Assembly (NCBI GenBank): GCA_945888375.1
Contig: CAMCZZ010000012.1
Location: 31,064-95,063, forward strand
Direction: 5' to 3'
DNA: 64,000 nt
From: Akkermansia muciniphila
GTDB lineage: Bacteria > Verrucomicrobiota > Verrucomicrobiia > Opitutales > Opitutaceae
Of this stretch, positions 53,374-63,273 are shown one piece after another. The position numbers and the translations under genes were made by a program. The number at the start of each line of letters is the position of its first letter. The stretch's first letter is position 1. The notes below the pieces were generated by a model. The model saw nothing but the letters and a program-made list of their open reading frames with translations. It ran no database searches and had not been told where the DNA came from.

Positions 53374-55119
53374 ATGCACCGTCGTCACTCTCCACGAATC
53401 CTCGGCCTCACTCTGGGCGCCCTGCTGGGCGGAGTCGCCGGCGCGCTCGTTTTCCGCCTCCTCGCGCCCGAGCCCGCACCAACGCCGCCAACCGCCGCTC
53501 CTCCGCCCTCCGCCTGGTCTTGGCGCGAGGGGTCCGCCCCGCTCCGCCTCACCGACTCGGATCAGGCCGCTACCGCCATCGCCGGGTGGCGCACCCTCCG
53601 CGCCGCCGACGGCGGCCCCGCCGATTTCCCCGCCCGCGCCGCCGCGCTGCGAGCACTTCTGCTTCGCCTGCCCAAGCCCTCTTTTCCCCGACTCCTCGAT
53701 CAATTATCCGCCACGGACAACTCGCCCGACACCGCCGCCCTGCGCGAGATCGCCTTTCTCGCCTGGGTCGAGATCGATCCCGCCGCCGCCGCTCGCTGGG
53801 GCGTTTCACGTCCTGAACTACGCGATCTCCTCCGCGACGCCCTCGACGCCTGGAGCGCCGCCGATCCACGCGCCGCCGCTATCTGGGCCTGTTCCCTGCC
53901 CGACGAAAAACTCGCCGGCAATCTCGCCTATTTCATTCTCCCCGCGCTGGCCGAGATCGACGCCTCCGCCGCCATGTCGCTCGCCACCGCCCGCGGTCAA
54001 AACTTTCGCCAACGGCTTCTCCCCGGCGCCCTGGCCGTCCTCGCGAAACGCGATCCCGCCGGCACCGTGCAGACCTTCGGCCCGCAGCTTTGGGAACGCG
54101 GCAACGGGCTATTTGAACTTCAAAACGCCTTGGGTGCCTGGGCCAATCGTGCCCCCGCCGCCGCCATCTCATGGGTGCTTACCCAGCCCAAACGACTGGA
54201 CTGGGACCCGTCCATCAACCTGCGCCACCTCCCGATTCAAGCCGCGAACCGAGCAGCCTTCGCCCAAGCCTTGCTCGATGCCCCCGGCTTTCTCCGACGC
54301 CAAAGCGCGCTCGGCGGATATCTGCTCGACTGGCTTCGCGACGACTCGGCCGCCGCCTTAGCGTGGCTGAACAAAGTCCCCGATCCCAGCCTCCGTTCCA
54401 CATTGCTGGAAAAAACGATCAGCGAACAACGCTACCAAACCGGAGGCGATCTCGCCCCTGTGCTCAAGTTGGCGCTCGCGCTCCCCGACGGGGAAAGTCG
54501 CCAGTATCAACTCTCCCGCCTGCTCGGGGATCTCGCCCAAAATTCGCCAACCGACGCCCTGCGCTGGATCGACGCCCACAAGGACGATGCCGACGTCACC
54601 GCCGCGTCCTTCGCCGCCCACGCCGCCATCCTCGGCGTGATCGCCCGCGACGATCCCGCCGCCGCCGTCGCCGAGTGGCAAAAGCTCCCCGCAGGCAAAA
54701 CGAAACACCAAGGCGTATTCACCATCGTGGCCGAGTGGGGCCAACGCGATCCCGCCGCCGCCCTCCAATGGCAGGTTGCCCAAGCCAGCCCCGACTACCC
54801 CGTCTACCCCTCTCGACAAATGATCTACCAATGGGCGCGAAAAGACGCCGTCGCCGCTCTGCGCTGGGCCGAATCGCTTCCAGGCGAAATGCCCCGCTTT
54901 GCCCTTCTTTCCCTTACCAACGACGGCGGCAACCGCACCCCGCCCGCAGCCGCGCTCGAACTCTATGCGCAAATAAAAAACCCCGCCCGGCGCACCGAAA
55001 CCCTCACCACCCACGTCCGCGAGTGGCTCACCACCGACCCCGCCGCCGCCAAGACATGGCTCGAATCCCACGACGCCCTCACCCCCGCCCAAGCCGCTGT
55101 CCTCCTTCAAGCCCGCTAA
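53374..55119 (+). CDS. Membrane-anchored alpha-solenoid protein, paralogous repeat of the sigma fusion
   Basis: 581 residues. Single N-terminal membrane helix (ILGLTLGALLGGVAGALVFRLL) then a Pro-rich linker and a long helical repeat of about 35-45 residues: DSAAALAWLNKVPDPSLRST, NSPTDALRWIDAHKDDAD, DDPAAAVAEWQKLPAG, RDPAAALQWQVAQA, DAVAALRWAESLPGEMPRFA. The same DP.AAL.W..LP pattern forms the C-terminal part of the preceding sigma fusion. 12 bases separate the two genes, so they are co-transcribed. I cannot name a function; a partner or decoy of the sigma's sensor domain is possible. Confidence 0.82.
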   Translation: MHRRHSPRILGLTLGALLGGVAGALVFRLLAPEPAPTPPTAAPPPSAWSWREGSAPLRLTDSDQAATAIAGWRTLRAADGGPADFPARAAALRALLLRLPKPSFPRLLDQLSATDNSPDTAALREIAFLAWVEIDPAAAARWGVSRPELRDLLRDALDAWSAADPRAAAIWACSLPDEKLAGNLAYFILPALAEIDASAAMSLATARGQNFRQRLLPGALAVLAKRDPAGTVQTFGPQLWERGNGLFELQNALGAWANRAPAAAISWVLTQPKRLDWDPSINLRHLPIQAANRAAFAQALLDAPGFLRRQSALGGYLLDWLRDDSAAALAWLNKVPDPSLRSTLLEKTISEQRYQTGGDLAPVLKLALALPDGESRQYQLSRLLGDLAQNSPTDALRWIDAHKDDADVTAASFAAHAAILGVIARDDPAAAVAEWQKLPAGKTKHQGVFTIVAEWGQRDPAAALQWQVAQASPDYPVYPSRQMIYQWARKDAVAALRWAESLPGEMPRFALLSLTNDGGNRTPPAAALELYAQIKNPARRTETLTTHVREWLTTDPAAAKTWLESHDALTPAQAAVLLQAR

Positions 55120-55125
55120 CATCTT

Positions 55126-55156
55126 CCGTCTTTTGCGTCTTCTGCGCCTTCTTGCG
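55126..55156 (+). repeat. One-armed copy of GCAAAAAGACGC family element
   Basis: TCTTTTGCGTCTTCTGCGCC then TTCTTGCGGCC has degenerate tandem units (TCTTnTGCG) and matches the right arm of the element at 32372-32389 in inverse sense. Located directly after the solenoid gene, before GH95. Confidence 0.45.
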
Positions 55157-55228
55157 GCCAAAAATTCTGGTGGTTTGATCGCCCGCCACAGCCCACGTTG
55201 ATAGGCCCGCCAGGCTCCCCCCGCCCCC

Positions 55229-57607
55229 ATGATGCTCCGCCTTTTCGCCCTCCTGCTCGGTCTGGCGCTCACCCTCCCCGCCACCCCACGGGACGAAGCC
55301 CGCTACGTTGTCCTGACCGCGCCCGGCGAACATCTCTTCGAATCCACCCCGCTGGGCAACGGCCGGCTCGGCGCCGCGCTTTACGGCGGCGTCACCGAGG
55401 AGCGCATCGTGCTCAACGAATCCGGGATGTGGTCCGGCTCCCCCCAGGACGCCGACCGCCCCGACGCCCACCTCGCGCTGCCCGAGATCCGCCGCCTCCT
55501 GCTCGAGGGCAAAAACCACGAGGCCGAGGCCCTCGTGAACGCGAACTTCACCTGCGCCGGCGAGGGCTCCGGCAAGGGCTCGGGGGCCAACACGCCCTTC
55601 GGCTGCTACCAAACGCTGGGCAACTTGCGCCTCTCCTTTCCCGCGTCCACCACCGCCGAGGTCAAAAACTACCGACGCACGCTCGACCTCGCCGAGGCCG
55701 TCGGCCGCCTCGACTACGAGCAGGACGGCGTGCGCTACACCCGCGAAGCCTTCGTCAGCGCGCCAGCCGAGACTTTTTTTCTCCGCCTCACCGCCAGCGC
55801 TCCCGGCCGCATCTCCTTCGACGCCCATCTCGACCGACCCGAACGCTTCTCCGTCGAGCCCGCCGGCCCCGACGGCCTGCTCATGAGCGGCCAGCTCAAC
55901 GACGGCCTCGAAGGCACCAACGGAGTGCGCTACGCCGCCCGCGTCCGTGTGATTCCTTCCGGCGGCACCATCACGCTCGAGGGTAACACTCTTCGCGTGC
56001 GCGACGCCGACGCCGCGCTGCTCTTCGTCACCGCCGCCACCGACATCAAGACCTTCGCCGGTCGCCGCGTCACCGACGCCCGCGCCGCCGCCGAAGCGGA
56101 TCTCGCCCGCACCATCGCGATTTCCTACGACGAACTCCGCGCCGCTCACGTCGCCGACTACCGCCGCACCTTCGACCGCGTCTCGCTCGACCTCGGCGCA
56201 CCCGATCCCGCCGCCGCCGCGCGTCCTGCCCCCGAACGCCTACGCTCGTTCCACGAAGGCACGCCCGACGCCTCGATCGCCGCGCTGTATTTCAACTTCG
56301 GTCGCTACCTGCTCATCTCATCCTCCCGACCCGGAGGCCTTCCCGCCAACTTGCAGGGCATCTGGGCCGAAAAGATCCAGACCGCCTGGAACGGCGACTG
56401 GCACACCAACATCAACGTGCAGATGAACTACTGGCCCGCCGAGGTCACCAACCTTTCCGAGCTGCACGAACCGCTCTTCGCCCTGATCGAGTCGCTCGTC
56501 GCCCCCGGCCAAAAAACCGCCAGGGCCTACTACGACGCGCGCGGTTGGGTTACCTTCTTGTTGGCCAATCCCTGGGGCTTCACCTCCCCCGGCGAATCCG
56601 CCTCCTGGGGCTCCACCGTCTCCTGCTCTGCCTGGCTCTGCCAGCACCTCTGGGACCACTACCTCTTCACCGGCGACCGCGCCTTCCTGGAACGCGTTTA
56701 CCCCATCCTCAAGGGCTCGTCCGAGTTCTACCTCGACATGCTCATCACGGACCCAAAGACCGGCCGGCTCGTCACCGCACCCTCGAATTCGCCCGAAAAC
56801 GCCTTCCTCCTCGACGGCAAACCCGCCCACGTCTGTCTGGGCCCGACCGCCGACCAGCAACTCCTCCGCTACCTCTTCACCGCCACGCGCGCCGCCGCCG
56901 CGCTGCTCGACCGCGACGCCGATCTCCGCGCCGAACTCGACACCGCCCTGCCCCGCCTCGCCCCCACCCGCCTCGGCGCCGACGGCCGTATTCTCGAGTG
57001 GCTGGAGGAATACCCCGAGGCCGACCCCCAACACCGCCACATCGCCCACCTCTGGGGCCTTTATCCGGGCGACGAGATCACACCGCGCGGCACGCCCGAA
57101 CTCGCCGCCGGCGCGCGCAAAACCCTCGAGGTGCGCGGCGACGGCTCCACCGGTTGGAGTCTCGCCTTTAAGATGGCGCTCTGGGCGCGGCTCGGCGACG
57201 GCGATCACGCGCACAAAATCTTCCGTAACGCGCTCAAGCCCGCCGACGCCGTCACGAGCAAAATCCGCTGGAGCGGCGGCACCTACGCCAACCTCTTCGA
57301 CGCCCACCCGCCCTTCCAGATCGACGGCAACTTCGGCATGACCGCCGCCATCGCCGAGATGCTCCTGCGAAGCTCGACCGACGAAATCGCGCTCCTTCCC
57401 GCCCTCCCCGCCGCATGGCCAGAAGGTTCCGTGCGCGGACTGCGCGCGCGCGGCGGTTTCGAGATGAACCTCGCGTGGCGCGAAGGCCGATTGACCGAGG
57501 CCACCATCCGCAGCGTCGGCGGCACGCGCACGACGGTGCGTTACGGCGCCCACGCAGCCGAAGTCACCCTCGCCCCCGGTGAAGCCCGCCTGCTAAACTT
57601 TCCCTAG
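55229..57607 (+). CDS. GH95 alpha-L-fucosidase-like enzyme
   Basis: 792 residues, signal peptide MMLRLFALLLGLALTLPA. N-terminal beta domain opens with STPLGNGRLGAALYGGVTEE, IVLNESGMWSGSPQDADRPD. The (alpha/alpha)6 barrel has WHTNINVQMNYWPAEVTNL (Asn pair that assists catalysis), ILEWLEEYPEADPQHRHIAH (acid Glu, about residue 590), and QIDGNFGMTAAIAEMLL (Asp, about 698). These are the GH95 landmarks of 1,2-alpha-L-fucosidases, though some members act on alpha-L-galactosides. Substrate is a fucose-bearing glycan. A second ATG three bases later is also possible. Confidence 0.93.
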   Translation: MMLRLFALLLGLALTLPATPRDEARYVVLTAPGEHLFESTPLGNGRLGAALYGGVTEERIVLNESGMWSGSPQDADRPDAHLALPEIRRLLLEGKNHEAEALVNANFTCAGEGSGKGSGANTPFGCYQTLGNLRLSFPASTTAEVKNYRRTLDLAEAVGRLDYEQDGVRYTREAFVSAPAETFFLRLTASAPGRISFDAHLDRPERFSVEPAGPDGLLMSGQLNDGLEGTNGVRYAARVRVIPSGGTITLEGNTLRVRDADAALLFVTAATDIKTFAGRRVTDARAAAEADLARTIAISYDELRAAHVADYRRTFDRVSLDLGAPDPAAAARPAPERLRSFHEGTPDASIAALYFNFGRYLLISSSRPGGLPANLQGIWAEKIQTAWNGDWHTNINVQMNYWPAEVTNLSELHEPLFALIESLVAPGQKTARAYYDARGWVTFLLANPWGFTSPGESASWGSTVSCSAWLCQHLWDHYLFTGDRAFLERVYPILKGSSEFYLDMLITDPKTGRLVTAPSNSPENAFLLDGKPAHVCLGPTADQQLLRYLFTATRAAAALLDRDADLRAELDTALPRLAPTRLGADGRILEWLEEYPEADPQHRHIAHLWGLYPGDEITPRGTPELAAGARKTLEVRGDGSTGWSLAFKMALWARLGDGDHAHKIFRNALKPADAVTSKIRWSGGTYANLFDAHPPFQIDGNFGMTAAIAEMLLRSSTDEIALLPALPAAWPEGSVRGLRARGGFEMNLAWREGRLTEATIRSVGGTRTTVRYGAHAAEVTLAPGEARLLNFP

Positions 57608-57608
57608 T

Positions 57609-59261
57609 ATGCGTTCCCTGTCCTGCCCAAAGCTACTGCTCGGGCTTGTCCTCGTCCTCTTCAGCGCCAGCGCCCACGCCCTGACCTGGACCAGCGCCGC
57701 GACCGGCGGCGCCATCACCGCCACCGTCACCGAGCCCAATCCCGCGATCAGCCCGCCGGCGCTGGTCGTCTACCTCAAAAACCTCGGCTGCGAGCGCATC
57801 GGCCAGGAACCCGATGCCCCGATCATCGCCGACTTCATCGCCAACGGTTACCGCGTGGTGGAGCTCGACTACGCCGGCCACAGCCAAGCGACCTCGCCAT
57901 CCCTCAACGCCGACGTTCTCAAAATCCGCAACGAAATCGGCACCGGCACCTTTCCCGGCTCCAGCGATCTGGCGGCGAAGAAGAACAAGTGCTACCTCCT
58001 GTGCGAGGGCTACCGCCTGCTGCGGAACGTGCCGTATTTCCTGAATGACCGCACGATCTACAACGGCGCCGAGACCACCGACGTGGAGCTGCGCATGGAC
58101 ATCGCCTACCCGTCGCAACCCTCCTGCGCGGTGCCGGTCGTGATGGAATACTCCTGTTCGAACAGCTACGCCGGCAACGAGGACGACCGCATGAACAACG
58201 GCAATGCCTTCACCGGCATCACCAACACGATTCTGGAAGGAGCGCCGGCGGCGGGCATCGCGTGGGCCATGGCGGATCACCCGAAGTTCCGCGAATGGGG
58301 CCAGCCGAAGAGCGGCGGCTTCTACGCGCCGTCCTTCGCCCTAAATCCCGACACGCTTAAAAAAGTGCGCTCCTCCGTGCGCGTGCTGCGCGAGGTCGGC
58401 GCGAGTCTGGGGCTTTCGGGCAACATCTCCGTCCACGGCTTCTCGCGCGGCGCCACCGCCGGTTCCCTCGCGGCCGGCGATCTGGCTGTGCCGGAAATCG
58501 ACTCGACCGGCTACTCCACCGCGCTCTCCGCGCGCGTGCAGGCCGTCCTCCTTGGCTCGGGGATTTTCGACTACTCGCGTTCCGGCGGCGCCACCACCGG
58601 CGACCCCGCCGCTTCGGCCGTGGACATTTACAGCCGTTTCGTGACCGCCTGGGGCCCCACCGCCTCCAACCTCCCGCTTTGGCAGTCGCAGGGCGCGCTT
58701 AATTACATGACCACGTCCGCGACCGCCCCGGTATTCCTGAGCTACAACACCGACGACGCCGCTTGGTATGTGTATCAAGCCCGACTCCTGGCGGCAAAAC
58801 TCGCCGCCCTCGGCGTGCCTCATCAGGTCGTCACCGGCACCGGCGCACACCACGTGACGACATCCGACGCCACCCTGACTTCGATCTATACATTCTTCAA
58901 AACCCACGCCCGCCCTTTGCCAAACAAACCCGGGGCGACCGCCCTCGGGAACTACGACGCCTCCGCGCAATCGCTCGATCTCACGATCAACGCCAATGGG
59001 AACGGCGACAGCGTCCTCTATGCCATCTCCACCAGCCGAACCCCGCGCCAATGGGTGCAGGCCAACGGCGACGTCGGCGTGGACCCGGTCTGGCGCACCT
59101 TGGCCGCGTGGGGCGTGCCCATTAGGGTCGGTCCGCTCGCCGATTCTGAAACGGCGAGATTCACGGTGATCGCGTATGATCCGATCCGGTTCACGACGGC
59201 CCAGACCACGGAGAACACCATCGCGGTCTTACCGCGCGTTACGGCTTCCGTTGCGCCCTGA
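57609..59261 (+). CDS. Secreted alpha/beta-hydrolase, esterase-like
   Basis: 550 residues; signal peptide LLLGLVLVLFSASAHA. Nucleophile elbow VHGFSRGATAG (Ser about residue 279), Asp in LSYNTDDAAW (about 380), His in GTGAHHVTTSD (about 413), spaced as in the alpha/beta-hydrolase fold. N-terminal 45-130 is a separate beta-like region. The last 90 residues lie beyond the catalytic part (ATALGNYDASAQSLDLTINA). Similar in organisation to carbohydrate esterases. Starts one base after the GH95 stop, so probably translated together. Ends 23 bases inside the convergent GH106 gene. Substrate unknown. Confidence 0.75.
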   Translation: MRSLSCPKLLLGLVLVLFSASAHALTWTSAATGGAITATVTEPNPAISPPALVVYLKNLGCERIGQEPDAPIIADFIANGYRVVELDYAGHSQATSPSLNADVLKIRNEIGTGTFPGSSDLAAKKNKCYLLCEGYRLLRNVPYFLNDRTIYNGAETTDVELRMDIAYPSQPSCAVPVVMEYSCSNSYAGNEDDRMNNGNAFTGITNTILEGAPAAGIAWAMADHPKFREWGQPKSGGFYAPSFALNPDTLKKVRSSVRVLREVGASLGLSGNISVHGFSRGATAGSLAAGDLAVPEIDSTGYSTALSARVQAVLLGSGIFDYSRSGGATTGDPAASAVDIYSRFVTAWGPTASNLPLWQSQGALNYMTTSATAPVFLSYNTDDAAWYVYQARLLAAKLAALGVPHQVVTGTGAHHVTTSDATLTSIYTFFKTHARPLPNKPGATALGNYDASAQSLDLTINANGNGDSVLYAISTSRTPRQWVQANGDVGVDPVWRTLAAWGVPIRVGPLADSETARFTVIAYDPIRFTTAQTTENTIAVLPRVTASVAP

Positions 59262-62200
59262 GCTCCACCCTCACCGGGTTGAGCAAGCGGACCGGACCGA
59301 GCAGACCGGAGGCGACGAGGGGTTCGTCTTTGTCGTAGAAACGCCAGGTGGCGAAGGTCACGCGGCCGCCCGGGGGCTTTGGCTTCCCTGCCTTATACCA
59401 GTCGGGCAGGCGCGTGATGCCGTGCGGGTCGTTGCCTTGCTCATCCCGAATGCCGAACTCGTCCTCGGGCGGGAGTTGTTCGTCCCCGATCAGACGATTC
59501 GGCCAGAGCGTCGTCACCCGCACCTCGAGCGCGTTCGCGCCGGCCTGCACGAAATCGGTTACATCCAACCGATACGGCTCCTTCCATACTTGGCCGACGG
59601 GACGTCCGTTGATCACGACGTCCGCGATCACCTCCACGCGGCCGAGGTCGAGCATGACGCGGCGATCGGCCGCGAGATAGTTGGCGGGCACGTCGAGAAC
59701 GTGCGCGTAGGACGCGGTGCCGGAGAAATACCTGACGGCCGGATCGGCGTTGAGGTGCAGGGACTGAAGTTCTGGCAACGCGACCGACTCCGGCGCGCCG
59801 CGTCCGGCCTGGAAACCCACGCGCCAGGGTCCGGTGAGCAGCCTGGGGGCGGGCACGGTGGCGGAATCGACGGGACCTTCGCCAAGCGAGTAACGACCGG
59901 TTTCCCAAACGAGCGCACCAGCGCCGCCATCATCCCGCCCGGCGAGATCGGACACGATCGGCAAAACCGGCGCAGGCGGTCCCTTCCGGGCGATCGCGGC
60001 GATGGCGGCATCGTCCACCGGCCCGACGACGGTCTCGGGCGGCACGGAGTTGCCCTCGAAGTAAAAAACCTGGCCGCGCGAGGTCGGCGGCGGCTGGCCG
60101 GCGGCGCGCGTCAAGGCGGCGACGCCATTGAAATTGAGGGTGTAATCGACCGGTGGAATCGGCGAGCCGACCCCGGAGTGAACGATTTTCCCCGAGCCGA
60201 GACCTTCGCGAACGAAGGTGCCGTCGACGTATAGGCGGGGGTTTCCGCCGCGATAAACGACCGCGACATGAGTCCAGCCGGCGACTTTTACGTCAGCAAC
60301 GAGCACGGCCGGGCACGAATCGCTGGCCCGCTCGACGACGAAGATGCCGTTGCGGCCGACCGCGAGACCGGCCGTGGCGTGGCCGGCGCCGAAACGCAGA
60401 TCGCCGGGATCCGCCGGGATGGCGTAAAACTTGCCCACCTCGTCGATTCGACCGGTGGTCGATTCTTTGGGCATGACGCGCAGGTCGGTATCGGGTTTCA
60501 CCCAGATCGACATGGCAAAGTCTCCGCTCGCCTCCCTCGCGGGCGTGGTGGCGAGAGCAGTGGTCACAAGGTCGCGACCGTCCTTGCGCAAGGGCGCGGG
60601 CGCGGGGCCGGCGGGCCGGCGGAATAGAACGAAAACCGATTCGGCCGGTTTGAATGTGAGCGGAACGACGGCACGGTCACCGTCCGCGTCGTAGACTGCG
60701 GCGAGCCGGTTGGTGCCGGTCTCCGGACTCCACAGTTCAGGCTGGCGACCGGCCATGTCGCGAAAAGAAACGACGACCGATTCGTCGCGACGCTGGCGGT
60801 TGGCGAGGAAGAAGAGATCGCCGTCGGGGAGCTTGCGATGCTGCCAGGAGAAATCGGCGTCCGGCCGCTCGCCGCGCCAGGTCACGTCCGGTGTCACGCC
60901 GAGAGCGGCGAGGGTCTCACCAATGGTTCCGGTGGGGAACACGCGTCCAGGCCCCTGGCGCTCCGGCGACCAAAGTTCATCGACGAGCCTCACCATCGCG
61001 GCCTCGCCTTCCGGATACGCCTCAAGGGTCGGCGAGAAGCTAGGCTTGGGACCGAGCAACGCACCGCCGGCGGCGACAAACCCGGCCAGCTTGCTTAGCA
61101 GCGCCGGACGCATCGCTTTGAGATCGGGCGGCAGAACCAGCAATCGGTAACGCCCGCCCTCGGGCAGTTCGTAAGCGCCGTCGCGCACCGTGATGCGGTT
61201 AAGCAGGACATCGGTGTTCACCAGGTCGTAGGTGTGGCCGACGGGCACAGCGGGCATGGCGTATTGCGAGGGATCCGGCGAACGCTCGCCGGTGAAGTAG
61301 AGCACGTCGGCGGCGAAAGTGCCGTGGCGAAGCAGGAAGCCGGTGCGCGCCAAGGTATCGATCCAGCCCTTGCTCCGCTCAAACCAGGTGTTGGTGCGGT
61401 CGAAGAAAAACCCATACGGCCCCATCGCCATCCCGGGCGCGGCGTCGGGGTGCGGCTGGTGGGCGTAGCGGTGAAAGACGGTCAGGTTGACGCCCTGCGC
61501 CGCCATCTCGTCACCGAGGATTTTCAACGAGTAGGGATACTCGAGCCACCGGGAGGTCTTGAATTCGCCGGTGAACGACTCCGCGCCGACCACGGGTTTG
61601 CCGTAGATATGCGCGGCGGAGGTCACCATCTTGACGACGCGATTGGGCGTCCACGGCGTGCGCGTCCAAAACTCGGTCATGGGCACATCGGCGAGACCGG
61701 CGACGCGCAGCTCGTCGAAATTTCCGGGACCGTAGCCCTCGACAAAAAACCGCAGTCCGCGTTCGCGTGAGAGCTGGTGCATCCGCTCGTAGTAATTCTC
61801 CGCCATCAGGTCGGCCTGCACGCGGCGAAAATCGAAAAGAAAACGCTCGGACACGCCCGCGTCGCCCACCACGCGGCCGAACAGCGCGGGGAGATAAGCC
61901 GTGATCGGATAACCGGCGCGCCGCTGAAATTCGGCCGGGAACGCGGCCGTCCAATTCTGCATGCCAGCCTCGTAGCTATCGATGGTGATCGACGCGGGCC
62001 CCTTCGCCCCAACCGCCGCGGCGTCGGCCGAGACGCGGTCGATCACGTGACGAAAATGAAACTCGGCGGCGGCGGGGTTGAACTTGTCGATCTCAAGTCC
62101 GCGTCCGGCGGCGGAGGCAGCGACGTTTTTCTGACCGGTGCTGGTGTGGCCGATGCGCAGAATGGTCCATGCGCCCACCGGCGCGTCCCAGACCAGACGA

Positions 62201-63258
62201 TCGCCGTGGAGTTTATCGGTCAGATCGAGGACGGAGCTCGGATCAATGGCGGTGGCCGCAGGCACCGGCTCAGGGAGGGCGAGTTGGCCGGTGACGCGGT
62301 AGTCGAAGTTGGCCTTGGCCACCCAATCGGCGACGCGCGGAGACCGGTGGAAAACCAGGTCGGCGATATCTCCCTCGCGAGAGGGCGTCACCCGCAAAAA
62401 ACGCACCCGCACGGGTGCGAAAGAACTCGCACCGGGCGCGACGATTCCATGGCGGCCGGGTGATGGGACCGTGCAAACCGGCGTGAACGAGATGCCATCG
62501 ACCGATCCCTCGATTTGGAGCCGGGGAAAGCGTCCTTTGCGCGCAGGCAGAACAGTGAGCGCATGCAACTCCACCGATACGTCGAACTCGAACAACAGCG
62601 GCGCGGCGGGGGAGAGGGCGAACGTGGTATCGAACAGACCATCGCTCAGCCCCGCTTTCGGCAGATCGCGACCGCCCGCGCTGACGCGAGCGAGCGCCTG
62701 CTCGTAGGGCACGACCTCGGCGGCTAGCGAAGGGAAAGCGACGACGTAGGCGTCACGGTAAAAGCCCTCGTTGGCGGGCGGACGCACGAGTTCGATCTCG
62801 ACGCGGCCGCCGCCGGCCACGGCGGTCTCGGTCCACGTGAGTTGCTGCATCGACCTTTCCGGCGTCACCCACGGTCCACCGCTACTCGACCAGCCGGGGG
62901 CGTTGTGCATGCCGATGTCGATACCGAGACGGTTGCCCTCCTGGATCGCGTGGGTCATCAGCGCGCGCCAATTCTCATCCAAATAGCCCGCCGGGCCGGC
63001 GGGCAGGTAATCGCTGCCGTCGAACATCATCACGCCGCCGACGCCGACCCGATGCATGGCCTCGAGGTCGAGGGTGATGCCTTCGCGCGTGATGTTGCCG
63101 TTCATCCAAAGCCAAAAAGTCCGCGGCCGGGCGTCGGCCGGCGGCGCCTCAAATCCGACCGCGAGTGGATCGGCCGAAGCGTCGGCGGCGAACGCCCCCG
63201 CCGCGGGTAAAGCCAGGGCGAGAAGAGCCGTGCGAAAGAGAAGCCGAATGAAGAACAT
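59239..63258 (-). CDS. GH106 alpha-L-rhamnosidase-like with inserted LamG domain
   Basis: 1339 residues, signal peptide LLFRTALLALALPAAGAFA. PRTFWLWMNGNITREGITLD followed by LEAMHRVGVGGVMMFDGSD is the GH106 N-terminal signature; NAPGWSSSGGPWVTPERSMQ, and central FFVEGYGPGNFDELRVAG and VVGAESFTGEF (acid residues) follow. An inserted LamG-like domain at about residues 915-1060 (ASGDFAMSIWVKPDTDLRVM; AGWTHVAVVYRGGNPRLYVD). The C-terminal beta-galactosidase-type sandwich ends NALEVRVTTLWPNRLIGDEQ. Exo-acting on alpha-L-rhamnose. Convergent with the esterase gene, the 3' ends overlapping. Confidence 0.9.
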   Translation of the reverse strand: MFFIRLLFRTALLALALPAAGAFAADASADPLAVGFEAPPADARPRTFWLWMNGNITREGITLDLEAMHRVGVGGVMMFDGSDYLPAGPAGYLDENWRALMTHAIQEGNRLGIDIGMHNAPGWSSSGGPWVTPERSMQQLTWTETAVAGGGRVEIELVRPPANEGFYRDAYVVAFPSLAAEVVPYEQALARVSAGGRDLPKAGLSDGLFDTTFALSPAAPLLFEFDVSVELHALTVLPARKGRFPRLQIEGSVDGISFTPVCTVPSPGRHGIVAPGASSFAPVRVRFLRVTPSREGDIADLVFHRSPRVADWVAKANFDYRVTGQLALPEPVPAATAIDPSSVLDLTDKLHGDRLVWDAPVGAWTILRIGHTSTGQKNVAASAAGRGLEIDKFNPAAAEFHFRHVIDRVSADAAAVGAKGPASITIDSYEAGMQNWTAAFPAEFQRRAGYPITAYLPALFGRVVGDAGVSERFLFDFRRVQADLMAENYYERMHQLSRERGLRFFVEGYGPGNFDELRVAGLADVPMTEFWTRTPWTPNRVVKMVTSAAHIYGKPVVGAESFTGEFKTSRWLEYPYSLKILGDEMAAQGVNLTVFHRYAHQPHPDAAPGMAMGPYGFFFDRTNTWFERSKGWIDTLARTGFLLRHGTFAADVLYFTGERSPDPSQYAMPAVPVGHTYDLVNTDVLLNRITVRDGAYELPEGGRYRLLVLPPDLKAMRPALLSKLAGFVAAGGALLGPKPSFSPTLEAYPEGEAAMVRLVDELWSPERQGPGRVFPTGTIGETLAALGVTPDVTWRGERPDADFSWQHRKLPDGDLFFLANRQRRDESVVVSFRDMAGRQPELWSPETGTNRLAAVYDADGDRAVVPLTFKPAESVFVLFRRPAGPAPAPLRKDGRDLVTTALATTPAREASGDFAMSIWVKPDTDLRVMPKESTTGRIDEVGKFYAIPADPGDLRFGAGHATAGLAVGRNGIFVVERASDSCPAVLVADVKVAGWTHVAVVYRGGNPRLYVDGTFVREGLGSGKIVHSGVGSPIPPVDYTLNFNGVAALTRAAGQPPPTSRGQVFYFEGNSVPPETVVGPVDDAAIAAIARKGPPAPVLPIVSDLAGRDDGGAGALVWETGRYSLGEGPVDSATVPAPRLLTGPWRVGFQAGRGAPESVALPELQSLHLNADPAVRYFSGTASYAHVLDVPANYLAADRRVMLDLGRVEVIADVVINGRPVGQVWKEPYRLDVTDFVQAGANALEVRVTTLWPNRLIGDEQLPPEDEFGIRDEQGNDPHGITRLPDWYKAGKPKPPGGRVTFATWRFYDKDEPLVASGLLGPVRLLNPVRVELRAQRKP

Positions 63259-63273
63259 CCGATGGCCTCAGGA

